A DNA stretch of 64,000 bases from Paracoccaceae bacterium (GTDB taxonomy: Bacteria > Pseudomonadota > Alphaproteobacteria > Rhodobacterales > Rhodobacteraceae), in the NCBI GenBank assembly GCA_024742455.1, contig JANSYL010000003.1, positions 210,440-274,439 of the forward strand. The letters are read 5' to 3'. Below the pieces are notes generated by a model that saw nothing but the letters and a program-made list of their open reading frames with translations, searched no databases and was not told where the DNA came from. Shown here one piece after another: positions 27,312 through 36,975 of the stretch. Position 1 is the stretch's first letter, and the number at the start of each line of letters is the position of its first letter. A program made the position numbers and the translations under genes.

Positions 27312-28007
27312 ATGACTTTGGAAGCCGTCATATTCGCGGGCATCGGCAGCCTGGTGGAATGCGCAGACCTGGACCGGGCGGCGTGGAACGCGGCCTTCCG
27401 GGTGCACGGTGTGGGGTGGGACTGGTCCTTCGACACCTATGCCGAGCTGCTGCGGCCCGGCGGTGACCGGCACCTGGCCGCGCGGTATGCGCTGCATATG
27501 GACGAGATCGTCGAGGCCGAGGCGCTGGACGCCACCCATCAGCGCATCTTTGCCGCGCAATTGTCCGACGATGTGCCGCTGAGGCCCGGGGTCGACCGGG
27601 TGATCCGGTGGGCGGTCAGGGGCGGTGTGAAGCTGGCGCTGGTCAGCCGGTCGGAGACGATGCAGGTGCGCGCCCTGTTGCAGGCCACGGCGCGGCAGCG
27701 CGGCGGCACGCAGTTCGACGTTGCCGTGCTGCGGGGGGATGTGGGGCATCTGCCGCCCGACCCCGAAGGCATGCACAGCGCGCTGGCGGCGCTGGACATC
27801 CCCGCCCGGCGCGCGGTGGTGGTGGCCGATACCCCGGTGGCCGCGCAGGCCGCGCGGGCGGCGGGGTTGCCGGTTCTGGGCTTTCCGGGGCGGCTGGCCG
27901 AAACCGATATCGACGCCTTCGGGGGTGTGCCGCTTGACCATGTGCTGTCGCCCGACGGCCTGACCGCGGCCTGGCGCGACGGGGCGGCGCAGACGGCGGC
28001 CGAATAG
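27312..28007 (+). CDS. HAD-superfamily protein lacking the catalytic aspartates
   Basis: 231 aa with the CbbY/PGM-like HAD layout, cap domain at about residues 17-85. The first motif reads VIFAGIGSLVE where active enzymes have F-D-x-D-G-T-L: both aspartates are replaced (Ala9 and Ile11). The Ser of motif II (ALVSRSE) and one Asp of motif IV (VVVADTP) remain. GGAGGG just before the ATG supports the start. It is probably inactive as a phosphatase, or a divergent subfamily with another role. The pattern is not a simple decay because the rest of the fold is intact. Confidence 0.8.
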   Translation: MTLEAVIFAGIGSLVECADLDRAAWNAAFRVHGVGWDWSFDTYAELLRPGGDRHLAARYALHMDEIVEAEALDATHQRIFAAQLSDDVPLRPGVDRVIRWAVRGGVKLALVSRSETMQVRALLQATARQRGGTQFDVAVLRGDVGHLPPDPEGMHSALAALDIPARRAVVVADTPVAAQAARAAGLPVLGFPGRLAETDIDAFGGVPLDHVLSPDGLTAAWRDGAAQTAAE

Positions 28008-28013
28008 GGGCGT

Positions 28014-28064
28014 TTGATCTGCCTCAAGGCTGGTGCGGGGCGACTCACCCAGTATGCCGTGACC
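28014..28064 (+). promoter_or_regulatory. FNR-like site upstream of the ydcH-like gene
   Basis: TTGATCTGCCTCAA (28014-28027) differs from the consensus TTGAT-N4-ATCAA at one base. A weak -10 (TATGCC, 28053-28058) would place it near -43 to -44. It faces the gene at 28100. Confidence 0.4.
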
Positions 28065-28099
28065 CTGGGATAGGCAGGGAGCACGGAGGAAACGTAAAC

Positions 28100-28393
28100 A
28101 TGTCCCACACCCCCCATGAATTGTCCGACGACTTTCCTGGCGACGCCGACAAGATCCATGCGCTGAAGCTGGCCGATGCCCATTTCGCGCGGCTGATGGA
28201 GGAGTATCACGAGATCAACCGCGCCGTGCATCGCGCCGAAACCGGGGTCGAGCCCTGCGACCAGTTCGCCGAGACCCAGATGCGCAAGGAACGGATGCGC
28301 CTCAAGGACGAGATCGCCTCGCTTCTGGCCGAGGCCTTAGGGCGCAACAGGCGGTGGGTGGCGCTCGTGATGCCGCGCCTGTGCGTTGCGTGA
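28100..28393 (+). CDS. YdcH/DUF465-family small protein
   Basis: 97 aa. The core (residues about 15-75: DKIHALKLADAHFARLMEEY, then INRAVHRAE) is the DUF465 helical hairpin. Relatives usually end soon after the LKDEI segment; here about 20 extra residues (ending VMPRLCVA) follow, perhaps a frameshifted or read-through tail. GGAGG ahead of the ATG supports the start. Function unknown. Confidence 0.85.
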   Translation: MSHTPHELSDDFPGDADKIHALKLADAHFARLMEEYHEINRAVHRAETGVEPCDQFAETQMRKERMRLKDEIASLLAEALGRNRRWVALVMPRLCVA

Positions 28394-28397
28394 AGGG

Positions 28398-29612
28398 CTA
28401 GGCCGTCACCCGCGCCTCGCGCCGGATCGTGTAGATGATCGAGCCCACCGCCAGCAGCGACGTGACGAGCATGATCCAGATCAGCGGAAACGCCCCGTTG
28501 CCACCGGTCAGAAGCGCGCCCGCCAAAGCCGACAGGGCCGCGCCGCCGCCGATCATGATCGCCCCGCCTAGCCCCGAGGCGGTGCCCGCCAGATGGGGAC
28601 GGACCGACAGGCTGCCCGAGATGGCGTTGGGCAGGACCATGCCGTTGCCGAGCCCCACGAAAGTGGTGAAGCCGAAAAACACCCAATGCGTCTTGAAGCC
28701 GAGGGTGAACAGGATCAGCGACATCACCAGCCCGCCCGCCGACAACAGCGTGCCCCAGAGGATCATCCGGTTGATGCCGACGCGCACCGAGAACCGCCCC
28801 GAGATCCAGTTGCCGAAGAAATAGCCGAGCGCGGGCGCGCCGAAGAAGAACCCGACGGTCGAAGGCGTCAGGCCGAACACCTCGGAGCCGACATAGGGCG
28901 CGCCGCCGAGATAGGCGAAGAACGCGCCCGAGGCGAAGGCGGCGGCCAGGCTGTAGCCCCAGAAGCGACGGGCGCCCAGAAGTTCGGGGTATTCGGCGAA
29001 CTGCGCCCGGAACGAGGTCGATTTGGCGCGCGCGGTTTCGCCCAGATCGCGCCAGGCCAGCGCCATGACCATCGCGCCCAGGATCAGAAGCAGCCAGAAA
29101 TTCGACTGCCATCCGAACGCCTCCTGCAGAAGGCCGCCGATGGCCGGGCCGATCATCGGCACCACCGCCATGCCCATGGTGACATAGCCGATCTGGCTGG
29201 CGGCCTGGTCCTGGGGGTGGATGTCGCGCACGATGGCGCGGCCGAGCACAAGGGTGGCCACGATCACCGCCTGCACCATGCGGCAGGCCAGGAACACCTC
29301 GACCGTGGGGGCGTAGATGCAGCCGAGCGTGGCCACGAGGAAGATGCCGAGCGCCGTCAGCAGCACGGGCCGCCGCCCGAACCGGTCCGAGATCGGGCCG
29401 ATGACGATCTGAAGACTGGCATTCACGGCAAGATACAGCGCCACCGACAGCTGCATCAGCCGGTAATCGGTTTCGAAATGCAGCGCCATCTGCGGCAGGG
29501 ACGGCAGGAACACGTTCAGCGACAGCGCGCCGATGCCGGTCAGCACGATCAGCGTGAAGATGTGGGGGGGCGTGCGGTTGTCGAGAAACCGCACAAGGGG
29601 CGTGTCCGTCAT
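28398..29612 (-). CDS. Bcr/CflA-family drug-resistance MFS transporter
   Basis: 404 aa inner-membrane proton antiporter with twelve helices. Family motifs: SLNVFLPSLPQMA in helix 1, the MFS motif GPISDRFGRRPVLL between helices 2 and 3, and the Bcr/CflA pattern RAIVRDIHP. Efflux of small drugs or metabolites is known for the family; no specificity is evident. It converges on the ydcH-like gene with a four-base gap and is divergent from pccB. Confidence 0.92.
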   Translation of the reverse strand: MTDTPLVRFLDNRTPPHIFTLIVLTGIGALSLNVFLPSLPQMALHFETDYRLMQLSVALYLAVNASLQIVIGPISDRFGRRPVLLTALGIFLVATLGCIYAPTVEVFLACRMVQAVIVATLVLGRAIVRDIHPQDQAASQIGYVTMGMAVVPMIGPAIGGLLQEAFGWQSNFWLLLILGAMVMALAWRDLGETARAKSTSFRAQFAEYPELLGARRFWGYSLAAAFASGAFFAYLGGAPYVGSEVFGLTPSTVGFFFGAPALGYFFGNWISGRFSVRVGINRMILWGTLLSAGGLVMSLILFTLGFKTHWVFFGFTTFVGLGNGMVLPNAISGSLSVRPHLAGTASGLGGAIMIGGGAALSALAGALLTGGNGAFPLIWIMLVTSLLAVGSIIYTIRREARVTA

Positions 29613-29793
29613 GAACCTGAGCTACGCCGCGAAACCGGTGCCGTCCAGCCCGGTTTCTGTGCGCTTATGCAGGGCGTGATTTTGCCCTTCCGCCCCCCGG
29701 CCTGCGCCAATAGGTTGCGCGACAAAGCTGCGCTGGCCCTGTATCAGCGCGCAAACGGGCCGAAAACGGGCCGCTGCCGGGAAAGGGACACCG

Positions 29794-31322
<1,529 letters not shown>

Positions 31323-31326
<4 letters not shown>

Positions 31327-31376
31327 GGCGGGGTTCACCCCGCCGTGGGGCCGCGGCGGGACAAGTCCCGCCCTAC
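31323..31376. repeat. REP-like palindrome pair at the pccB 3' end
   Basis: Stem 1 GGCGGGG/CCCCGCC (31327-31344) with a TTCA loop, stem 2 GGCGGGAC/GTCCCGCC (31355-31372) with an AA loop, bracketed by GTAGGG and CCCTAC. It contains the pccB stop codon and may serve as its terminator or mRNA 3' stabiliser. Confidence 0.85.
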
Positions 31377-31451
31377 GGTTTTGCTTGGGCTTCGCATGGC
31401 ACTGGGTTAGCGTCCTCGAAGAAATGCAGGACGCGTTTCTGGAGGCGTGGT

Positions 31452-31730
31452 ATGACTTCTTCGGAGAATGATCTGGAACCGGATGCGCCGGTGGCGGCGT
31501 TTTGCGACCCGGAGAACCTGGTGGTCCGGCTGCAGGACGGTAGGGTAATCGTCACCCCGCTCTGGTGGTATCCGCGCCTGCTGGCGGCGACTCCGGCACA
31601 GCGCAACGCGCTGACCCTGTCGCGCAGCGGGGTGCATTGGGACGAGATCGACGAGGATTTGAGCGTCGCGGGCATGTTGGGCGGCTCTAAGGCCCCGGAC
31701 GCGGTGCCGCCGAAGGTGGCGGCGGAATGA
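31452..31730 (+). CDS. DUF2442-domain protein
   Basis: 92 aa. The DUF2442 pattern is clear: VVRLQDGRVIVTPLWWYPRL, then ALTLSRSGVHWDEIDEDLSV. Such proteins often pair with DUF4160 toxin-like proteins, but no partner is present. The TGA overlaps the ATG of the RidA gene (ATGA), so they are translationally coupled. Confidence 0.85.
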   Translation: MTSSENDLEPDAPVAAFCDPENLVVRLQDGRVIVTPLWWYPRLLAATPAQRNALTLSRSGVHWDEIDEDLSVAGMLGGSKAPDAVPPKVAAE

Positions 31731-32122
31731 CCGACCCCGCCTTCCACCTCCTCGCCTCGGGCCCCCGCCCCGTTGCGCCCTTCTCCCATGCCGTGGAGTC
31801 CGACGGGTGGGTGATCCTGACCGGGCAGATGCCGACCGACCCGGCGGCCCCTGATGATCCGCTGCCCGAGGGGATCGCGGCGCAGACGGTGCGCGTGATG
31901 GAGAATTTGCGGGTGGTGCTGAACGGGATCGGGCTGGACCTGTCCCATGTGCTGCAATGCCGGTGTTTCCTGACGGAGTTCGAGCGGGATTACGCGGTGT
32001 TCAACGAGACCTACAAATCCTTCTTCCCAGAGGGACGTCTGCCCGCCCGCACCACTGTGGGGGTCACAGCCCTGGCCGTGGGGGCGCTGGTCGAGATCGA
32101 CTGCATCGCCCGGCGGCCCTAG
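31727..32122 (+). CDS. RidA-family protein
   Basis: 131 aa. Relatives hydrolyse reactive enamine/imine intermediates. The family blocks VILTGQMPTDP, LSHVLQCRCFLTEF and ARTTVGVTALAVGALVEIDCIA are present, including the Arg (RTTVGV) that binds the substrate carboxylate. The C-terminus is conventional. It overlaps the DUF2442 gene by four bases; the next gene starts nine bases after its stop. Confidence 0.9.
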   Translation: MTDPAFHLLASGPRPVAPFSHAVESDGWVILTGQMPTDPAAPDDPLPEGIAAQTVRVMENLRVVLNGIGLDLSHVLQCRCFLTEFERDYAVFNETYKSFFPEGRLPARTTVGVTALAVGALVEIDCIARRP

Positions 32123-32131
32123 GGTGGGGGC

Positions 32132-32470
32132 ATGACACCCCGCTGGCATATCGTGGAGGAGGGGGCGACGCTGACCTTGTCGCGGGTCTGGCCGCCCCGG
32201 TTCGACCTGTCGGCCGAGGCGCGGTTTCCCGATGCGCGCCGCCTGCGGCTGGCCCAGCAGATCCGGCAGGACATGTGGCGGCGTCTGCGGCATCTGCGCG
32301 GGTTCCGGCCCGTGGTCGCCGTGACGCGCGATGCGGAGGGTCTGACCGTGAAGGCGGGTGGGGCGGCCCTGTCGCCCGTTCCCGGCATCGCCCGGCATCA
32401 CCTGGCCGAATTGCTGTCGGACCCGGCCCATCGCCGCCGCTGGCTGACCCATGCGGGGCGCGGGCGGTGA
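32132..32470 (+). CDS. conserved hypothetical basic protein
   Basis: 112 aa, Arg-rich, no signal or membrane segment. The central LRLAQQIRQDMWRRLRHLRGFRPVV-type region has the look of an RNA- or DNA-binding helix, but no family is recognised. Its TGA overlaps the GTG start of the next gene. Third gene of the run beginning at 31452. Confidence 0.7.
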   Translation: MTPRWHIVEEGATLTLSRVWPPRFDLSAEARFPDARRLRLAQQIRQDMWRRLRHLRGFRPVVAVTRDAEGLTVKAGGAALSPVPGIARHHLAELLSDPAHRRRWLTHAGRGR

Positions 32471-32856
32471 GAGGGCTGGTCGCATTGGCGCTGCTGTCGG
32501 GCCCGGCCCTGGCGCAGGAGGAGGCGGCGGTGCTCGCGCCCTCGGGCTACGAGGTGCGGCTGCACGAAATCCTGACCGAAACGCAGCCCTTCGACGGCAC
32601 GCGGCAGGTGGTCGTCCGGCTGGTCGCCCCCGCCATCGCCGCGCCGGTGACCGCGCCCAACCTGCAGGCCGACATGGAATGGGCCTGCGAGACCTGGGGC
32701 CTTGCGGAGGCGGCAAATCAGCCCGAGCCGCCCGAGCGGATCATCGTGGAGATGATGGCCGAGATCGTGCCGCGCGGCGAAGCGTCGCCCGATGTGACCC
32801 GGTTTTTCGAGACCTATCTGGTGATCGACGCCTCCTGCATCTGGAGCCTTTTCTGA
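32467..32856 (+). CDS. small secreted protein (DUF6497-like)
   Basis: 129 aa from a GTG within the overlap GTGA. A short signal peptide (residues 1-14, cut after LAQ) leads to a mature domain with two cysteines (MEWACETW and DASCIW), likely disulfide-bonded in the periplasm. It resembles the Rhodobacterales DUF6497 group, recalled rather than checked. It ends the four-gene overlapping run 31452-32856. A small palindrome, TCCACAGTATGTTGTGGA, follows at 32861-32878. Confidence 0.7.
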   Translation: MRGLVALALLSGPALAQEEAAVLAPSGYEVRLHEILTETQPFDGTRQVVVRLVAPAIAAPVTAPNLQADMEWACETWGLAEAANQPEPPERIIVEMMAEIVPRGEASPDVTRFFETYLVIDASCIWSLF

Positions 32857-33008
32857 CGTATCCACAGTATGTTGTGGAGCGCAGGGCCGGAACGGTGCGG
32901 ACTGAGTCTTTCGCGCCACAGGGCGGCGATCTTCGACGCGGTGCCTGCCGAAGGCCACAATTCGCAGGTATTCTGGTAATGGCTGCCCTCGGCAGCTGTA
33001 CCTCAGGT

Positions 33009-33036
33009 TGTGGCCGGGCGTTCGCGCCCGGTCACA
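33009..33036 (+). other. stable 5' hairpin ahead of the 48-aa lipoprotein
   Basis: CCGGGCG (33014-33020), loop TTCG, CGCCCGG (33025-33031), extended by flanking TGTG/CACA pairs with one wobble. It ends about 24 bases upstream of the ATG at 33060. Probably part of the leader RNA, stabilising or regulating it. The spacer 32857-33008 has no other feature beyond the palindrome at 32861. Confidence 0.55.
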
Positions 33037-33059
33037 ATCCAAAACCAAAGGAGAGCGAG

Positions 33060-33206
33060 ATGTCGCGTTACATCAAATCGCTTCTTGTCGTGGGCCTTGT
33101 GGCAGGTCTTGCAGCTTGCGCCGCTCCGGTGCCCGAGCAGGAAGAGATCATCTTCGTCGATCCGGCTCCGATCCATGAGGAACCGGTCTACAACAAGTAT
33201 AACTGA
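33060..33206 (+). CDS. 48-aa lipoprotein
   Basis: A complete small gene with AAAGGAGAG just before the ATG. The signal peptide ends in LAAC (Cys20), so the mature peptide is only 29 residues: acidic and Pro-rich, ending VYNKYN. Such tiny lipoproteins are common and often abundant in Rhodobacterales; function unknown. It has a strong 5' hairpin and a 12-bp 3' hairpin, consistent with a stable monocistronic mRNA. Confidence 0.8.
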   Translation: MSRYIKSLLVVGLVAGLAACAAPVPEQEEIIFVDPAPIHEEPVYNKYN

Positions 33207-33221
33207 TACGATCCCAAGACG

Positions 33222-33250
33222 GTCGGGCGGGCCGGAAAGGCCCGCCCGAC
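33222..33250 (+). terminator. 12-bp stem after the 48-aa lipoprotein
   Basis: GTCGGGCGGGCC pairs perfectly with GGCCCGCCCGAC around GGAAA. There is no T tract, so it may end transcription weakly or protect the 3' end. Confidence 0.65.
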
Positions 33251-33272
33251 GCCCCCCGCCGGACAGCCCCCC

Positions 33273-33662
33273 ATGCCCCGTGATCCGATGACCAAACATC
33301 GCGGTTTCCCGTCGCGTCTGCCGGGGACCGATTACCAGTTTACGCTGCGCCGGGCCAATCCCGGCGGCGCGACCCGTCTGATCGCGCGGGAACGCTTTGC
33401 CGACCGCCGACCCGCCGACCGCCGCGCCGATGCGGGGTTCATGGAGGCGCTGTGGCTGAGCTTCGGCGATCAGCCCTTTGAACGCGGCAACCTGGATGCC
33501 GGGCGGCTCAGCTGGCTGTTCGGGCGCGAGGTCATTCCCGCCGAAGACCCGTTCGACCCCGAAAGCTATGAGGCGCTGTTGATGATCGACGTGCCGCGCG
33601 CGCGGGCCAGTTTCCCCGAAGCCTTCGACGGCACCGGAATCTGGAGTGTCGGATCGGCGTGA
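33273..33662 (+). CDS. hypothetical protein
   Basis: 129 aa (an ATG 15 bases further in is an alternative start). Soluble, Arg/Asp-rich, with the block GFMEALWLSFGDQPFERGN and a C-terminal GTGIWSVG. No domain recognised. It begins 22 bases after the lipoprotein hairpin. The following 293 bp (33663-33955) contain no gene or clear regulatory site. Confidence 0.6.
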   Translation: MPRDPMTKHRGFPSRLPGTDYQFTLRRANPGGATRLIARERFADRRPADRRADAGFMEALWLSFGDQPFERGNLDAGRLSWLFGREVIPAEDPFDPESYEALLMIDVPRARASFPEAFDGTGIWSVGSA

Positions 33663-33955
33663 TCCCGCCCGGGGGTGCGGCGTTTCAGCGATTTCACGCG
33701 CAAAGCGGTGGCCCGGAAAATCCCGTGATCGCGAATGGCGGCGACCGTGCCAAGCTTTGCCTGTCGGCCAGTGTCCCCAGATCAATCCCGGCCGACAGCA
33801 CATGACGTGTTACCCTTCCCCTCGCGGTCGGTGGGTTCCCCCCATCGGCCGCGTTTTTCCGGGGCGGGCGGAAGCGGAGGAAATACCGACTGTGCGGGGA
33901 CACCTGTTTCGCCCTATCGGTGCGGTATCGAGCATCAAGACGAGGAGCCCTGGCC

Positions 33956-34165
33956 ATGGACGCCAAAACCAGACCCACCCTCACTGCAACCCTGTTCGCC
34001 GTCCTGCTGGTGCTGGCGGGCTGCAACGCCACCGACCTGGAACGTGCCGCGATCGGCGCGGGCGTCGGCGGGGCGACCACCGCCGTGGTCGGCGGCAATG
34101 TCGGCACGGGTATCCTGTTGGGCGCGGCCGCGGGCGCGCTGTGCGACGACGCCGATCTGTGCTGA
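33956..34165 (+). CDS. small glycine-zipper lipoprotein
   Basis: 69 aa. Signal peptide with lipobox VLAGC (Cys22). The mature part is a glycine-zipper-like segment (GAGVGGATTAVVGGNVGTG) that could insert in or associate with the outer membrane, ending in a Cys-Asp-rich tail (CDDADLC). Related to small OsmB/YMGG-type lipoproteins by composition only. A strong terminator follows. Confidence 0.8.
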   Translation: MDAKTRPTLTATLFAVLLVLAGCNATDLERAAIGAGVGGATTAVVGGNVGTGILLGAAAGALCDDADLC

Positions 34166-34199
34166 TCTGACGGCAGAAAAGCCACCATCGTCAAATTAG

Positions 34200-34236
34200 G
34201 GCCACCGGTCGCATTGCCTTCCGGTGGCCTTTTTTT
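34200..34236 (+). terminator. intrinsic terminator
   Basis: GGCCACCGG (34200-34208) pairs with CCGGTGGCC (34221-34229) around a 12-base loop, followed by seven T. It separates the lipoprotein gene from pccA. Confidence 0.88.
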
Positions 34237-34280
34237 GCATCAACCGGTCGGCCAGCTCGGCTTGGAAGGGATGCCACCAC

Positions 34281-36326
34281 ATGTTCAAGAAGCTTCTGAT
34301 CGCCAACCGCGGGGAGATCGCCTGCCGCGTCATCAAGACCGCCCGCAAGATGGGGATCGCGACGGTCGCGGTCTATTCGGATGCCGATCGGAACGCATTG
34401 CATGTGGAGATGGCCGATGAGGCGGTGCATATCGGCCCGCCGCCTGCCTCCGAGTCCTATATCGTGATCGACAAGATCATGGACGCGATCAAGCAGACGG
34501 GCGCCGAGGCGGTGCACCCGGGCTATGGCTTCCTGTCGGAAAACAAGGCCTTTGCCGAGGCGCTGGAGAAGGCGGGCGTGGCTTTCGTCGGTCCGCCTGC
34601 AGGCGCCATCGAGTCGATGGGCGACAAGATCACGTCGAAGAAGATCGCGCAGGAGGCGGGCGTCAGCACGGTGCCCGGGCATATGGGCCTGATCGAGGAT
34701 GCCGATGAGGCGGTGAAGATTTCCGGTCAGATCGGGTATCCGGTGATGCTGAAAGCCTCGGCCGGGGGGGGCGGCAAGGGCATGCGCATCGCCTGGAACG
34801 AAGACGAAGTGCGCGAAGGGTTCCAGGCCTCGAAGAACGAGGCGGCGGCCAGTTTCGGTGATGACCGCATGTTCATCGAGAAATTCGTGACACAGCCCCG
34901 CCATATCGAGATCCAGGTGCTGGCCGATGGCCATGGCAACGCGATCTACCTGGGGGAACGCGAATGTTCGATCCAGCGCCGCAACCAGAAGGTCATCGAG
35001 GAAGCGCCGTCGCCTTTCCTGGACGAGGCGACGCGCAAGGCGATGGGCGAACAGTCGGTCGCGCTGGCCAAGGCCGTGGGCTATGCCAGCGCCGGGACCG
35101 TCGAATTCATCGTCGATGGCGACCGGAATTTCTATTTCCTCGAGATGAACACCCGGTTGCAGGTCGAACACCCTGTGACGGAACTGATCACCGGGGTGGA
35201 CCTCGTGGAACAGATGATCCGGGTGGCAAATGGCGAAAAGCTGCCCTTCACGCAGGATGACGTGAAACTGACCGGCTGGGCCATCGAAAGCCGGCTGTAT
35301 GCCGAAGACCCCTATCGCAACTTCCTGCCCTCGATCGGGCGGCTGACACGGTATCGCCCGCCGGTGGAGGTGGCCGCGGGCCCGCTGCTGGAGACCGGCA
35401 AATGGCAGGGCGATGCGCCCGCGGGCGAAACGGCGGTGCGCAATGATACCGGCGTCTATGAAGGCGGCGAGATCAGCATGTATTACGACCCGATGATCGC
35501 CAAGCTGTGCACCTGGGCCCCGGACCGGGGGGCGGCGATCGCGGCGATGCGCGCCGCGCTCGACGGGTTCGAGGTGGAAGGGATCGGCCACAACCTGCCC
35601 TTCCTGAGCGCGGTGATGGATCATGACCGGTTCATTTCCGGCAACATAACCACCGCCTTCATCGCCGAGGAATATCCCGAGGGCTTCGAGGGCGTGACGC
35701 TGGCGCCGGACGCGCTGGCGCGTGTCGTGGCGGCGGCGGCGGCGATGCACCGGGTGTCGGAAATCCGGGCAGCACGCATTTCGGGACGGCTCGACAATCA
35801 TGAACGCCATGTCGGCACCGATTGGGTGGTCTTCGCGCAGGACGAAAGTTTCGACATCACCATCGCCGCCGATCATGGCGGCGCGACGGTGGGCTTTGCC
35901 GATGGGCGCAGGATGCGCGTCGCGTCGGACTGGACGCCGGGCGATCAGCTGGCGCGCCTTGATGTCGATGGCAGCGCGCTGGTGATCAAGGTCGAGCCGG
36001 TGCCGAGCGGGTTCCGCATCCGCACAGGCGGGGCCGATCTGAAGGTCCATGTCCGCAGTCCGCGCAACGCGGAACTGGCGCGCCTGATGCCCGAGAAACT
36101 GCCGCCCGATACATCGAAACTGCTGCTCTGCCCGATGCCCGGCCTGATCGTGAAGGTCGATGTCGAGGAAGGCCAGGAGGTGCAGGAGGGTCAGGCGCTG
36201 TGCACGGTGGAGGCGATGAAGATGGAAAACATCCTGCGCGCCGAGAAGAGGGCCGTGGTCACCAAGATCAACGCCGGGCCGGGGGACAGCCTGGCGGTGG
36301 ATGACGTGATCATGGAGTTCGAGTGA
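34281..36326 (+). CDS. pccA: propionyl-CoA carboxylase alpha subunit (biotin carboxylase)
   Basis: 681 aa. Biotin carboxylase domain (residues 1-450: KLLIANRGEIACRVI, ATP-grasp GGGGKGMRIA, FLEMNTRLQVEHPVTE), BT linker domain, and a C-terminal biotinyl domain with VEAMKMEN carrying the biotinylated lysine. Works with PccB in propionyl-CoA assimilation. The ATG at 34281 gives MFKKLLIANRGE; it lies 44 bp after the terminator, so pccA has its own promoter in a very short leader. Confidence 0.97.
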   Translation: MFKKLLIANRGEIACRVIKTARKMGIATVAVYSDADRNALHVEMADEAVHIGPPPASESYIVIDKIMDAIKQTGAEAVHPGYGFLSENKAFAEALEKAGVAFVGPPAGAIESMGDKITSKKIAQEAGVSTVPGHMGLIEDADEAVKISGQIGYPVMLKASAGGGGKGMRIAWNEDEVREGFQASKNEAAASFGDDRMFIEKFVTQPRHIEIQVLADGHGNAIYLGERECSIQRRNQKVIEEAPSPFLDEATRKAMGEQSVALAKAVGYASAGTVEFIVDGDRNFYFLEMNTRLQVEHPVTELITGVDLVEQMIRVANGEKLPFTQDDVKLTGWAIESRLYAEDPYRNFLPSIGRLTRYRPPVEVAAGPLLETGKWQGDAPAGETAVRNDTGVYEGGEISMYYDPMIAKLCTWAPDRGAAIAAMRAALDGFEVEGIGHNLPFLSAVMDHDRFISGNITTAFIAEEYPEGFEGVTLAPDALARVVAAAAAMHRVSEIRAARISGRLDNHERHVGTDWVVFAQDESFDITIAADHGGATVGFADGRRMRVASDWTPGDQLARLDVDGSALVIKVEPVPSGFRIRTGGADLKVHVRSPRNAELARLMPEKLPPDTSKLLLCPMPGLIVKVDVEEGQEVQEGQALCTVEAMKMENILRAEKRAVVTKINAGPGDSLAVDDVIMEFE

Positions 36327-36339
36327 GGCGCACCGCGCC

Positions 36340-36840
36340 TCACTGACCGCCCGACCTCAGTTCCTCCTGGCGGAACTGGAAATTGTCGATCCCGCGGACG
36401 ATCTCGCGGATGTCGCGCGGCGAGGGGCGGCGGAAGCCGACGCTGCCGTCTTTCTGCATCACGACCAGTGCAAAGCCACGCGGGCGCAGCTCGGTGCGGA
36501 TCGCGGACCGGGCGTCGGGGTCGGTGTCGATCAGGATCACCACGTCGCGTTCGATCAGGGGATCGGGCCGTTCGGCCAGAAGCTGCATCTGTTCGATGAA
36601 GCGCGGATCGGCGGGGGTGTCGGCGAAGACGATAACCGGGCGCGCCACCCACAGAAACTCGTCCAGCGTCAGGTCGGCCGCGTCGCGGGGTTCCATCGGG
36701 TCGGGCGGCGTGTCTTCCGCGTCGACCTGCGCCTCGGCCCCGGACGCGTTCGCCATTGCCGTATCGCCATCGCTGTCTTGAGCCAGCGCGGGGGCGGTCA
36801 GCGCCAGAACGGCGGCAAGCATCAGGTAAAGTGCACGCAT
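36340..36840 (-). CDS. secreted DUF4174 protein
   Basis: 166 aa. Signal peptide residues 1-20 (TAPALAQ) and an acidic linker to about residue 55, then a thioredoxin-like DUF4174 domain (LDEFLWVARPVIVFADTPADPRF, later GFALVVMQKDGSVGFR) without a CxxC pair. Periplasmic; function unknown. It converges on pccA with a 13-bp gap. The same neighbour is common next to pccA in the group, recalled rather than checked. Confidence 0.82.
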   Translation of the reverse strand: MRALYLMLAAVLALTAPALAQDSDGDTAMANASGAEAQVDAEDTPPDPMEPRDAADLTLDEFLWVARPVIVFADTPADPRFIEQMQLLAERPDPLIERDVVILIDTDPDARSAIRTELRPRGFALVVMQKDGSVGFRRPSPRDIREIVRGIDNFQFRQEELRSGGQ

Positions 36841-36975
36841 TCCAATCTCCTCGTCGTGCCAGATATAGGCACGGGTCCCGCGAAAGCGAAGCTTTTCCGC
36901 CCGCCTTTCACCGCTTCTTCACCCTTGCCGGGGCAGACCGGGCCGGACACCGATCCGGCAGACCGGGGGCGCGGC

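Noticed and set aside
29613..29793. A PccR-type TTTGC repeat upstream of pccB
   Set aside because: Only TTGCGC and GCGCAAA fragments far apart are present; no paired motif.
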